Positions 46,062-54,319 of a stretch of 64,000 bases of DNA are shown here, piece by piece. A model generated the notes under the pieces. The model was not told where the DNA came from and did no database searches. It worked only from the letters and a program-made list of their open reading frames with translations. Position numbers and translations under genes: made by a program. Source of the stretch: Mesorhizobium sp. CA14 (lineage in GTDB: Bacteria; Pseudomonadota; Alphaproteobacteria; Rhizobiales; Rhizobiaceae); the NCBI RefSeq assembly GCF_020165195.1, contig NZ_JAIUHR010000026.1, positions 1 to 64,000 of the forward strand. Direction: 5' to 3'. Each line of letters begins with the position of its first letter. Position 1 is the stretch's first letter.

Positions 46062-46685
46062 CTAGTTGATGGCCGACAGCGCGGTCTTGAGTCCCTTGAA
46101 CGGGGCATCGAGGCTGACGGTCGCTCCCGACGGCAGGGAATAGGAAACCTGGACCGTGGTCTCTTTGCCGATTTGCTCGCGAAGCACCGGGCCGACGGGC
46201 ATATAGCCGACGCAGACCGACGCATCGCAACCCTGCAGTTGAACGTCGACCGGCTGTTTGCGGCCGGCAAGTCTCAGCGAAAGCTTGCTGCCCTCACCTG
46301 CCGCGCTCGGGGTTCGCAATATCATGAAGGGTTTGCCTTTCTCGTCGGCCGCGAGCGACCAGCTGAAGACCAGCGCCTGGCCCTGATCGACGAAGGACTG
46401 GCTGATGTTGCACACCTTCTTCCTGGCCTGCAGGTTCTCGTCGCAGATCAGCGTCCAGTTCTCGAACGGACGGGTGGTGCGCTGATAGTCGCCAAGCTTC
46501 ACGCCCGCGGGCACCGCGACGTCGGAAGGCTTTATCCGATAGGCGGGCCGGGCCGCCTCCTGCCCGACCGCGCGCGGACCGGACAGGAGCAGGCAAGCCA
46601 TGCAAAGCGCCACGGCAGAGACGGTTCGCCCGGCCGAGGACGGGCTCCTTGCCTGAGCATGATCATTCGCAGAACCGCTACGCAC
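46062..46685 (-). CDS. Invasion-associated locus B (IalB) family protein
   Basis: A 207-aa exported protein with a signal sequence ending near LLLSGPRAVGQ and a mature IalB-like domain (TTRPFENWTLICDENLQARKKVCNISQ, VQLQGCDASVCVGYMP, PLREQ-type ending ALSAIN). Four cysteines probably form two disulfides. IalB of Bartonella is needed for erythrocyte invasion; rhizobial relatives are common and of unknown role. The GTG start at 46685 is inside a palindromic repeat, so the repeat supplies the n-region of the signal peptide, or the real start is further in (GTG 46613). It lies just after the adhesin gene. Confidence 0.8.
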   Translation of the reverse strand: MRSGSANDHAQARSPSSAGRTVSAVALCMACLLLSGPRAVGQEAARPAYRIKPSDVAVPAGVKLGDYQRTTRPFENWTLICDENLQARKKVCNISQSFVDQGQALVFSWSLAADEKGKPFMILRTPSAAGEGSKLSLRLAGRKQPVDVQLQGCDASVCVGYMPVGPVLREQIGKETTVQVSYSLPSGATVSLDAPFKGLKTALSAIN

Positions 46686-46702
46686 TTTTCGTGATCACGC
46701 TC
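46655..46702. repeat. Palindromic repeat at the adhesin stop / ialB start
   Basis: gagcatgatcattcgcag, then aaccgctacgcacttttc, then gtgatcacgctc. The ends pair as gagc-tgatca / tgatca-gctc and the middle matches the repeats at 32668. It stops at the adhesin TAG and covers the first codons of the IalB-type gene. Confidence 0.7.
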
Positions 46703-49700
46703 TAGTTCAGGGTAAAGCTGACACCCGCGCCGACACCCCAGTGTCCACCCGCCGTCGTGCCGGATATGTTTGCCCGGGCTCTGCCATCTTCGCTGGTGTA
46801 ACCGGCGCCGAACGCGACGGCGCCTTCGCCACGCCAGTAGCCGCCGCCGGCCGCCACGCTCAGCTTGCCCGGACGGTCGTCATAGCGCAGCGAGGCGGCC
46901 GCAAGGCCGATCGCGGCGGCCTGACGCGCCTCGCCCCGCGCCTCGCCCATATCCATGTTGAGCTGGCTGAGCTTGGAGTCGGTATAGGCATTGGCCTGCT
47001 GCAGCGTGGTGGCGGCCACCTGGTTGGTGTAGGCCTTGGAGTTGTCGAACGTTGTCGCCAGCCCGTTGTTGAACTGTAGCACGTTGACTGCATCGGTGTC
47101 GGCGGTACCGGCGCCGACATTGTGGATGACGACGGGCGCATTCACGTCGCCGCCGACAAGCGTCAGCGAATTGGACTTGGTGCCGTCCGGGTTCTTGTCA
47201 TACTGGACGGCGAACTCATTCAGATTGCCGACACTTCCCTGCACTGCTTCGACAGCCTGATTGGTCGCGTAGAGCTGGCTGCCGTTGATGGCGTCGGTCG
47301 AAGTCTGGCTGATCCGGCCCGCTGCCACATTGGTGACGGTGCGCTCCTTACCGACGTCGCCCACGCTCACCGTGCTCGTCGGAGCGGTTCCGGCGAAAGT
47401 GTAGTTGACGCCGTTGATCGTGGTGCCGGTGGTGGCGACCGCCGCGGCGGTCGTCGACCCGGCGCCGAGAGCGACGCTGCCCGGTTCGTTAGCCGTTGCG
47501 CCGGCGCCGAGCGCCATTGACTGGGCGCCGTTGGCGGTCGAGTTGGTGCCGAAGGCGATGCTATCGGCCTGATTGGAGGTCGCGTTCTGGCCGATCGCGA
47601 TACCGCCCGGTGCCGTCTGCTGGACGATGGCGCCGTTGCCCATGCCAATGCCGTTGTCACCGTTGACGGTGGTGCGCGGACCGATCGCGACCGACTCGGC
47701 GCCGACAGCCAACGAGTCCGGGGCGGACGAATTGGCGTGGAAGTACATGGTCCCCGTCACCGCGAAGGAGCTCAGCGCGCCCTTCAACTGACGGAGCGTG
47801 ACCGCGTCCTGGTCCTGAGTGCCGTCGGCCACGTTGATGATCTGGCGATAAGCGGTGGAGGTACCCACCGAGACGGCGCCGAGTAGGGTCATGTCCGCGG
47901 TGTTGTAGGGAATGAGGCCGGTGCCAGAGAGGATCGATCCCGACACGGGCGCGACCGCACGGTCCGAGACCGAGCCGGAGCCAAGCGCCACGCCGTCAGC
48001 GATGGTGACCGCTGTGCCGCGGCCGAGAGCCAGCGAATTGGCGGCGGATGCCGTCGCCTGGTAACCGAGCGCCGAGGAGCCAACCCCTTGCGCGAAGGCG
48101 TCGGTGACCGGCAGCGTGGTGTCGTTGGTACGGACGTAGCGGATGCCGTCGCCATTGGCGTCAGTGTATGCAGTCGAGGTGTCGCCGGCAAAATTGTTGA
48201 TCGTGTTGCCGAGCGTGGTGATATCGGCGGTGTTGGCGGCGATGTCGGTGGTGTTCTGCGTCACCTGCTGGTTGGTGGCGAAGAGCTGCGAGCCGTTGAC
48301 GGCATCGGTCGAGGAGTTGCTCAACCGCCCGGCCGCGACGTTCTGGATCTGGCGCTCCGCGCCCACCGAACCGACCGAGAATGCGCCGGCCGGCGTTCCG
48401 CCGGCAAAGGTGTAGTTGACGCCGCCGATCGTCGTGCCGCCGACATTGGTCGTGGTTCCGGAAACCGAATTCAGGCCGATCGCCACGTCGCCGGCATTGT
48501 TGGCGACAGCATTCGGGCCAATCGCGACGGAATCGGTCCCCAGGGCCTGGGAATCGGCAAGCGTCGAATTGGCGTGGAAATATTTGATGCCGCCGCCGGT
48601 GTTGATGTTGTTGATCGTGTTGCCGAGAGTGGTGATGTCGGCGGTGTTGGCGGCGATATCGGTGGTGTTCTTCGTCACCTGCTGGTTGGTGGCGAAGAGC
48701 TGCGAGCCGTTGACGGCGTCGGTCGAGGAGTTGCTCAACCGCCCTGCCGCGACGTTCTGGATCTGGCGCTCCGCGCCCACCGAGCCGACCGAGAACGCGC
48801 CGGCCGGGGTTCCGCCGGCGAAGGTGTAATTCACGCCACCGATGGTCGTGCCGCCGACCACCGTCGTGGTGCCGGATACGGAGTTCAGGCCGATTGCCAC
48901 ATCGCCGGCATTGTTGGCCACAGCATTGGGGCCGATCGCGACCGAATCCGTCCCCAGAGCCTGGGAATCGGGCAGCGTCGAATTGGCGTGGAAATACTTG
49001 ATGCCGGCACCGGTGTTGATGTTGGTGATCGTATTTCCGATGTTGGCGATATCGGTGGTGTTCTGTGTCACCTGCTGATTGGTCGCGAAGAGCTGGGAGC
49101 CATTGATGGCGTCGGTCGAGGCATTGCTGAGCCGGCCCGCCGCGAGATTGGTGAGGGTCCGCTCCGCGCCCGGAGCGCCGATGCTGACGGTCGATGTCGG
49201 CGTCGTGCCGGCGAAGGCGTAGGTCGTGGTGCCAATCGCCGTGCCGCTGGTGCCGACGGCAGCGACGGTCACCGAGCCGGAGCCCAGGGCGACGTCGCCG
49301 GATTTCGCCGCCGCGGTCGCGCCGTCGCCGAGCGCGATATTGCCGGCGAGTCCGGCGGCACCAGCGGTGGAGCCGTTGCCCAGCGCAACCGAGCCTTGCC
49401 CGATCGCCTTGTTGTTGTTGCCGATCGCCACCGCGCCGGCGGCCTGGTTGGCGGCGGTGGCGCTTGCCGTGCCGTCGCTGTTGGCGATGTTGTTGGCGCC
49501 GCCGGTGAAGGCGCCGGCGCCGCTAGCATAGCTCGGATCGCCGATGGCGACCGCGCCGTTGCCAAAGGCTTCGTTGCCGTAGCCGATGGCGACCGCCTTG
49601 CCGCCGTCGGCCACCGCGCCCGTGCCGATCGCGACGGAATCGGCGGTGATCGCGCTGGCGGCGGTGCCCATGGCGACCGCGTTTACGTCCTGTGCCACCG

Positions 49701-51087
49701 CGCCCGCTCCAACTGCCGTCGAGCCTGCCGCTGTCGAGACGGCTGACGTGCCGATGGCGATGGAATCGTCACCGCCGGCAGTGGACGAACGGCCACCCGC
49801 GAACGCGCGGGTACCGGTGGCTTTGGAGGCGGCACCAATCGAAGCGGATTCCGCTCCCGTCGCATTGGCTCCGCCGCCGAGTGCGGTACTGCCGATCCCA
49901 CCAGCGTTGGCGCTGACGCCGGCGGCGAGAGAATTGTCTCCCGCCGCATTCGCCCCAGACCCGAACGAGGACGCGTTTTGGCCGCTGGCTACGGCAGTGT
50001 TGCCCACGGCCGTGCTGGCGGAGTTGCTCGCAATTGAAGCAGTGCCCATCGCGACAGCGAAAGCACCGGAAGAGAGCGAATTGGTGCCGATCGCGATGCT
50101 GTTAGGCAGCGCCGTGTTGGCCTGAACGCCGGCCTGCGCTCCCAAGCCGAGTGCGATGGACTGGTTGCCCCAGGCGCTGGCCGTGTTACCCATCGCCGTG
50201 GCGCTCGTTCCCGTTGCCTTGGTCAGGATGCCTATGGCAACGGTGTTTTGCTGGGACGCCGTCACATCTGTGCCAAGGGCGATGGCGCCCTGCGCAGTAG
50301 CGCCCGCTCCCGCAAGAGTGCGCCCGCCGATATTGATGGAGTTGATCTGTGTAGCGACCGACTGGAAGCCGATCGCGATGGCATTCTGATTGCTTGCGGT
50401 GGCGGAAGTACCTTGAGCAAAGGCGTCTATTCCCGACGCGACCGATGAAGTGCCAATCGCGGTACTGCGCTGCCCGGTGGCTTGGGTCCCCCAGCCGCCG
50501 GCGAAGGAGGTGGCGCCGCTGGCCAAGGAACTGACGCCGACGGCGGTGGCGTTGCCACCCGAAGCAACGGAGAAGGTTCCCAAGGCGCTGGCACCGGCGG
50601 CGGTGGCACTGGAGCTGACGCCGATCGCTACCGTATTGACGTTGTTCGAGATTGTGCCGGAGCCCAGCGCCACCGCGCCGCCGGGGCCCGTGGCTGAAGC
50701 GGTTCGGCCGATGGCGACAGAGTATTGCGCTGTCGATTGAGCCTGGTAGCCGAGCGCTATGGCCCAGTTAAGGCTGGCGGTTGAGCCATTTCCGATCGCT
50801 ATGGTCTCGGGAGCGGTCGCGGACCCGCCGTCCTGGGCATATTGCGCTTGTGCCGGCGCCGCGAACAGGAACAAAGCGGCGGCGGATGCAACATACCTAA
50901 GGCTTGCGCCGGCGCCGAGCATGCCGAGCCCATGTCCCTTGCGCCGCATGCCGAGCACGCGATGCGCATTGCGAAGCGCCGCCATCAGGCGACGACGGAG
51001 CGAGCGGCTGTCGGTGGCGCCGGAGACCCAGTTTCCAGCAAATCGGGCCGACCCGCGCCGAGTGGTACGTTCTTGCCTGAAGTTCAT
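46702..51087 (-). CDS. YadA-like trimeric autotransporter adhesin
   Basis: A 1461-aa trimeric autotransporter. A long basic N-region leads to a signal core at residues 64-81 (YVASAAALFLFAAPAQA). From about 85 to 640 there are dozens of YadA-head motifs of the AIGxxAxAxG type. Neck sequences (LTNLAAGRLSNASTDAINGSQLF type) lie near residues 640-665, 766-792, 906-932 and 1246-1279, between further head blocks with KYFHANS. A short stalk and the YadA anchor (RQAAAIGLAAASLRYDD) complete it. The protein ends FTLN, without the usual terminal aromatic. It should bind host or abiotic surfaces from the outer membrane. Translation is coupled to the preceding gene by ATGA. Confidence 0.92.
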   Translation of the reverse strand: MNFRQERTTRRGSARFAGNWVSGATDSRSLRRRLMAALRNAHRVLGMRRKGHGLGMLGAGASLRYVASAAALFLFAAPAQAQYAQDGGSATAPETIAIGNGSTASLNWAIALGYQAQSTAQYSVAIGRTASATGPGGAVALGSGTISNNVNTVAIGVSSSATAAGASALGTFSVASGGNATAVGVSSLASGATSFAGGWGTQATGQRSTAIGTSSVASGIDAFAQGTSATASNQNAIAIGFQSVATQINSINIGGRTLAGAGATAQGAIALGTDVTASQQNTVAIGILTKATGTSATAMGNTASAWGNQSIALGLGAQAGVQANTALPNSIAIGTNSLSSGAFAVAMGTASIASNSASTAVGNTAVASGQNASSFGSGANAAGDNSLAAGVSANAGGIGSTALGGGANATGAESASIGAASKATGTRAFAGGRSSTAGGDDSIAIGTSAVSTAAGSTAVGAGAVAQDVNAVAMGTAASAITADSVAIGTGAVADGGKAVAIGYGNEAFGNGAVAIGDPSYASGAGAFTGGANNIANSDGTASATAANQAAGAVAIGNNNKAIGQGSVALGNGSTAGAAGLAGNIALGDGATAAAKSGDVALGSGSVTVAAVGTSGTAIGTTTYAFAGTTPTSTVSIGAPGAERTLTNLAAGRLSNASTDAINGSQLFATNQQVTQNTTDIANIGNTITNINTGAGIKYFHANSTLPDSQALGTDSVAIGPNAVANNAGDVAIGLNSVSGTTTVVGGTTIGGVNYTFAGGTPAGAFSVGSVGAERQIQNVAAGRLSNSSTDAVNGSQLFATNQQVTKNTTDIAANTADITTLGNTINNINTGGGIKYFHANSTLADSQALGTDSVAIGPNAVANNAGDVAIGLNSVSGTTTNVGGTTIGGVNYTFAGGTPAGAFSVGSVGAERQIQNVAAGRLSNSSTDAVNGSQLFATNQQVTQNTTDIAANTADITTLGNTINNFAGDTSTAYTDANGDGIRYVRTNDTTLPVTDAFAQGVGSSALGYQATASAANSLALGRGTAVTIADGVALGSGSVSDRAVAPVSGSILSGTGLIPYNTADMTLLGAVSVGTSTAYRQIINVADGTQDQDAVTLRQLKGALSSFAVTGTMYFHANSSAPDSLAVGAESVAIGPRTTVNGDNGIGMGNGAIVQQTAPGGIAIGQNATSNQADSIAFGTNSTANGAQSMALGAGATANEPGSVALGAGSTTAAAVATTGTTINGVNYTFAGTAPTSTVSVGDVGKERTVTNVAAGRISQTSTDAINGSQLYATNQAVEAVQGSVGNLNEFAVQYDKNPDGTKSNSLTLVGGDVNAPVVIHNVGAGTADTDAVNVLQFNNGLATTFDNSKAYTNQVAATTLQQANAYTDSKLSQLNMDMGEARGEARQAAAIGLAAASLRYDDRPGKLSVAAGGGYWRGEGAVAFGAGYTSEDGRARANISGTTAGGHWGVGAGVSFTLN
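48231..49058. repeat. Two near-identical 414-bp repeats inside the adhesin gene
   Basis: The 414-bp unit starting at tgttggcggcgatatcggtgg (48231) recurs at 48645 with few changes and encodes a 138-aa block: NTADITTLGNTINN, KYFHANST, DSVAIGPNAVAN, NYTFAGGTPAGAFSVG and a neck. A diverged third unit follows upstream in the coding direction at 49040-49400. The exactness suggests recent duplication or gene conversion, and a site for length change by recombination. Confidence 0.8.
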
Positions 51088-51539
51088 TGCGAGAATGCCT
51101 CCTTTGGTGGGTCGCGCTCGATCACGGCAGGTTCCGCCGACCCTGCCGCCAAAGCGTGTCTGCTCGAAAATGGGACGATCACATCGGCGCCGCGCGCCAG
51201 CAGCGCATGGCCCTGTTTTTCCCCAATCGCCTCGACGCGATCGAGCGTGTTTTCAAGCCAGGCGTCACCCGCCTCGGGCACAGCCTGGAGCGCCGCCGCA
51301 ACCCGCTCGGTTGGGATCAGCCGCTCGAGATAGGAGCGCACCGCCGCCAGATGCACGGCAGGCGCGTCATGCGCGTGAACGACAGCGGTCAGGCCGTAGA
51401 GATAATGGGCCAGCAGCATGTCCTGCTTGGCCAGGGGCACGCCATCTCCATAGCGCTTCTCAAGCGTCCTCGATGCCGACTCCAGCCAGTAACCGATCTC
51501 CTCGGAAAGGCTCCGGCGAACCGCCGTGTCGTCGCTCAT
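51084..51539 (-). CDS. Unknown 151-aa protein leading the adhesin operon
   Basis: A 151-aa, mainly helical protein (RSLSEEIGYWLESASRTLEKRYGDGVP, AKQDMLLAHYLYGLTAVVHAHDAP, AVRSYLERLIPTERVAAALQAV, WLENTLDRVEAIGEKQGHALL). No signal peptide, membrane segment or motif I recognise, so probably cytoplasmic. Its stop overlaps the adhesin ATG as ATGA, which argues for translational coupling and a dosage-linked role, such as a chaperone or regulator of adhesin export. It is the first gene of the block and the 190-nt AT-rich spacer upstream (51540-51730) should hold the promoter. Confidence 0.6.
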   Translation of the reverse strand: MSDDTAVRRSLSEEIGYWLESASRTLEKRYGDGVPLAKQDMLLAHYLYGLTAVVHAHDAPAVHLAAVRSYLERLIPTERVAAALQAVPEAGDAWLENTLDRVEAIGEKQGHALLARGADVIVPFSSRHALAAGSAEPAVIERDPPKEAFSQ

Positions 51540-51730
51540 GTCCCCTCGGCCAGCTAGAATCCGAATACCGGATTTGCTGCAGAAAGACAGGTTTTCATGG
51601 GTTCGTATTCCAACAAATTGCTGTTTATCTGAAAATACACCGTAGATCTTCCATAGGTTAACGCAAAATTACTTTAGATATACCTTTCATAAGCCGACAT
51701 ATAAATAAATATCGCTAAATTAGCATTCTC
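51540..51730. promoter_or_regulatory. AT-rich spacer, probable adhesin-operon promoter region
   Basis: Low-GC sequence (acgcaaaattactttagatatacc, ataaataaatatcgctaaattagc) lies between the AraC gene stop and the 151-aa gene start, both on the minus strand. It has no gene and contrasts with the GC of the window, so the adhesin operon promoter is expected here. A single -10/-35 pair was not fixed. Confidence 0.5.
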
Positions 51731-52243
51731 TTACTCGACGGCCGACGATCGAACCAGCCTCTCTCGCACCTGCATTGGTGTCACGTCGCGATATTTCTTC
51801 ATCGTGGTGGTGAGGTGGCTCTGGCTCGAGAAGCCGCTCAGATAGGCGATGTCCGTGATCGACATGCGCCTTTCGGCCAGCAGCTTCTCGGCAAAGTCGA
51901 GGCGAAGGGCAAGAACATATTGATGCGGCGTCACACCGAACGTCTTGGAGAAAGCGCGGGCGAAATGGTAGGGCGACAGCCCGCACACAGCCGCCATCTC
52001 GGCGAGTGAAAGCTTGCGCGAAAAGTTCCCGCTCAAGAATTGCGCCACGAGGCGAGTATGGCCGATCGACAGCCCGCCTTTCGCGTTCAGCAGCGGCCGC
52101 TTTTCAGCAGGAATTTCCGAATACCAAGCTTGCAGATCGTCATCGCGCCGCAACTTGGACTCCTGATGCCCAGCCCTCCGCAGTCTTGGCCCAACCTTAG
52201 AGGGCGCTTTCGGTTCCCTGGCCACAATGATTCGTGATCGCAC
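51731..52243 (-). CDS. AraC-family transcriptional regulator
   Basis: A 170-aa regulator consisting mainly of the double helix-turn-helix AraC domain (SRKLSLAEMAAVCGLSPYHFARAFSKTFGVTPHQYVLALRLDFAEKLL, then SITDIAYLSGFSSQSHLTTTMKKYRDVTP). No large N-terminal effector domain: only about 65 polar residues precede it. It is directly upstream of the adhesin block and reads in the same direction, so it may regulate it. Start GTG 52243 is uncertain; acgtgctgt (52242-52250) and acagcacgt (52278-52286) form an inverted repeat that spans it. Confidence 0.75.
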   Translation of the reverse strand: MRSRIIVAREPKAPSKVGPRLRRAGHQESKLRRDDDLQAWYSEIPAEKRPLLNAKGGLSIGHTRLVAQFLSGNFSRKLSLAEMAAVCGLSPYHFARAFSKTFGVTPHQYVLALRLDFAEKLLAERRMSITDIAYLSGFSSQSHLTTTMKKYRDVTPMQVRERLVRSSAVE

Positions 52244-52548
52244 GTGCTGTCGGCGCTATCGAGTTTGCCCCCCGGCAACAGCACGTCAAAGGCCATGATT
52301 TGGCCCATCCGGTATTTCATGAAATTGCGGTTCCGTCGGGAAAAGTTCCGTAGCGAAAAGTTTTAGCCGCCACTGAGGCGGCTCACCCGTCGACGGGTAA
52401 GATTTGATCGTCGAGAGGTAACGAGAATGACTTTCGGGGCGGCACATCTCCGTGACGGATTCGCCCGACGGCAAACGGGTCTCGCCCGATATCAAAGGTT
52501 ACGGGGACGTGATTCGCGTCGCGCTCAACTCGGTGCCGCCTCTTTGCT
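52244..52548. other. 305-nt spacer, inverted repeat near the AraC start
   Basis: Between the AraC-type regulator and the DUF853 gene, which is also on the minus strand. Apart from the inverted repeat 52242-52250 / 52278-52286 I see no gene, tRNA or terminator. Confidence 0.4.
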
Positions 52549-54072
52549 TCAGCGGCCTCGCGCCAGGCTTCCCAAAATCCCGCGCACGATGGCGCGGCCG
52601 ACGGACGAGCCGACCGAGCGCACCACCGACTTGATGGCGGCTTCGGCAACGGTCTGGCGGTTTGAGGACCGCCGGTTGCCTGTCCCCAGGACATCGTCGA
52701 AGCCCGGAATAGTCCAGCGCGAACCGCCGCTGTTTTGCTGCTGTGCCTGGGCCTCGGCGTCCTGCGCCTCCTTGGCCTTTTTCTGCAGCATTTCGAAGGC
52801 CGATTCGCGATCGACGACTTCGTCGTACTGGCCGGCGACCGGGCTCTCGGCGATGATCTTGCGGCGCTCATCGGGCGTGATCGGGCCGAGCCGCGATGAG
52901 GGCGGCCGGATCAGCGTGCGCTGGACCATGGCCGGCACGCCCTTGTCCTCCAGCATCGAGACAAGCGCCTCGCCGGTGGCAAGCTGGGTGATGGCGGTGG
53001 CGCAGTCGAAATCGGGATTGGGCCGGAAGGTTTCGGCGGCCGTGCGCACCGCCTGCTGCTCGCGCGGCGTATAGGCGCGCAGCGCATGCTGAACGCGGTT
53101 GCCGAGCTGGGCCAGCACCTTTTCCGGGATGTCGAGCGGGTTCTGGGTGACGAAATAGACGCCGACGCCCTTGGAGCGGATCAGCCGCACCACCTGCTCG
53201 ACGCGATCGATCAGCACCTTCGGCGCGTCCTCGAACAAAAGATGCGCCTCGTCGAAGAAGAACACCAGCTTCGGCCGGTCGAGATCGCCGACCTCGGGCA
53301 GTTCCTCGAACAGCTCCGACATCAGCCAGAGCAGGAAGGTGGCGTAGAGTCTGGGATTCATCATCAATTTGTCGGCCGCCAGGACGCTGATCGCGCCGCG
53401 CCCGTCGCGCGTGGTGCGCATGATGTCGGCGATGCGCAGCGCCGGCTCGCCGAAGAAGTTCGCGGCACCTTGGCTCTCCAGCACGAGCAGCGTGCGCTGG
53501 ATAGCGCCGACCGAAGGCTTAGTGACATTGCCGTAGCGTGCGCTGAGTTCGTCGGCGCGCTCGGCGATGTTGGCGAGCAGCGCCTGCAGGTCCTTGAGAT
53601 CGAGCAGCAGCAGGCCTTCCTCGTCGGCGATGCGGAAGGCGATGTTCATGACGCCTTCCTGCGCTTCGGTGAGGTTCATCAGCCGCGACAAGAGCAGCGG
53701 CCCCATCTCGGAAATGGTGGCGCGGATCGGATGGCCCTGCTCGCCGAACAGGTCCCAGAAGATGACCGGAAATTCCTGGAACTGGTAGGGATCGAGCTTT
53801 ATCTGCTCGGCGCGCTTGACGAGGAAATCCTTGGCCTCGCCCATCATGGCTATACCGGAAAGGTCACCCTTGATGTCGGCGCAGAAGACAGGCACGCCGG
53901 CATTCGAAAAGCCTTCGGCCAGAATTTGCAGGCTGACGGTCTTGCCGGTGCCCGTGGCCCCGGTGACGAGGCCATGGCGGTTGCCGTAGCGCAGCAGCAG
54001 CTCTTCGGCGCGCTGATAGGAATCGTCGGGCTTGCGGCTGGCGCCGATGAAGATGCTGGTCTCGTCAGCCAT
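52549..54072 (-). CDS. HerA-like ATPase, DUF853 family
   Basis: A 507-aa FtsK/HerA-type ATPase of the DUF853 family. Walker A is GATGTGKT (residues 38-45), Walker B KLVFFFDEAHLLF, and a sensor-like TQNPLDIPEKVLAQLGNRVQHAL follows. The C-terminal 100 residues are charged, then Gly/Ser- and Arg-rich. It lacks a NurA-type nuclease neighbour. Start MADETSIF at 54072 is well placed; the upstream extension lacks family residues. Reaction is ATP-driven, on DNA or protein, not established. Confidence 0.88.
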   Translation of the reverse strand: MADETSIFIGASRKPDDSYQRAEELLLRYGNRHGLVTGATGTGKTVSLQILAEGFSNAGVPVFCADIKGDLSGIAMMGEAKDFLVKRAEQIKLDPYQFQEFPVIFWDLFGEQGHPIRATISEMGPLLLSRLMNLTEAQEGVMNIAFRIADEEGLLLLDLKDLQALLANIAERADELSARYGNVTKPSVGAIQRTLLVLESQGAANFFGEPALRIADIMRTTRDGRGAISVLAADKLMMNPRLYATFLLWLMSELFEELPEVGDLDRPKLVFFFDEAHLLFEDAPKVLIDRVEQVVRLIRSKGVGVYFVTQNPLDIPEKVLAQLGNRVQHALRAYTPREQQAVRTAAETFRPNPDFDCATAITQLATGEALVSMLEDKGVPAMVQRTLIRPPSSRLGPITPDERRKIIAESPVAGQYDEVVDRESAFEMLQKKAKEAQDAEAQAQQQNSGGSRWTIPGFDDVLGTGNRRSSNRQTVAEAAIKSVVRSVGSSVGRAIVRGILGSLARGR

Positions 54073-54319
54073 ATCCGGTCTCCGCAATCTATTTCGCTCA
54101 AGGGCCTCGCCCCGACGTATAGTAACGCCAGCTGCATGCGGCAATGCCCCGTGTCGAGTTGGGGCGCATCGAATTTGGCCTTTGGCGCTTGCGGATTTTG
54201 CGCATGTTTGGCAATCGATTGGCTGGCCGCGAGAACCGGCCGGATGACGCATTGTGATATCCGGTTCCTGACCTTAGATTGGTTGGACCGGCTGATGCGG
54301 CCGAGAAGCGAGGAGAGCC

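Noticed and set aside
48231..49058. CRISPR-like spacing in the repeated adhesin DNA
   Set aside because: The unit is 414 bp, coding, and without short direct repeats plus unique spacers.
48088..49746. A long plus-strand frame over the adhesin gene
   Set aside because: Composition is Arg/Gly/Asp-rich with repeats that mirror the adhesin's own repeats; no independent signal of coding.
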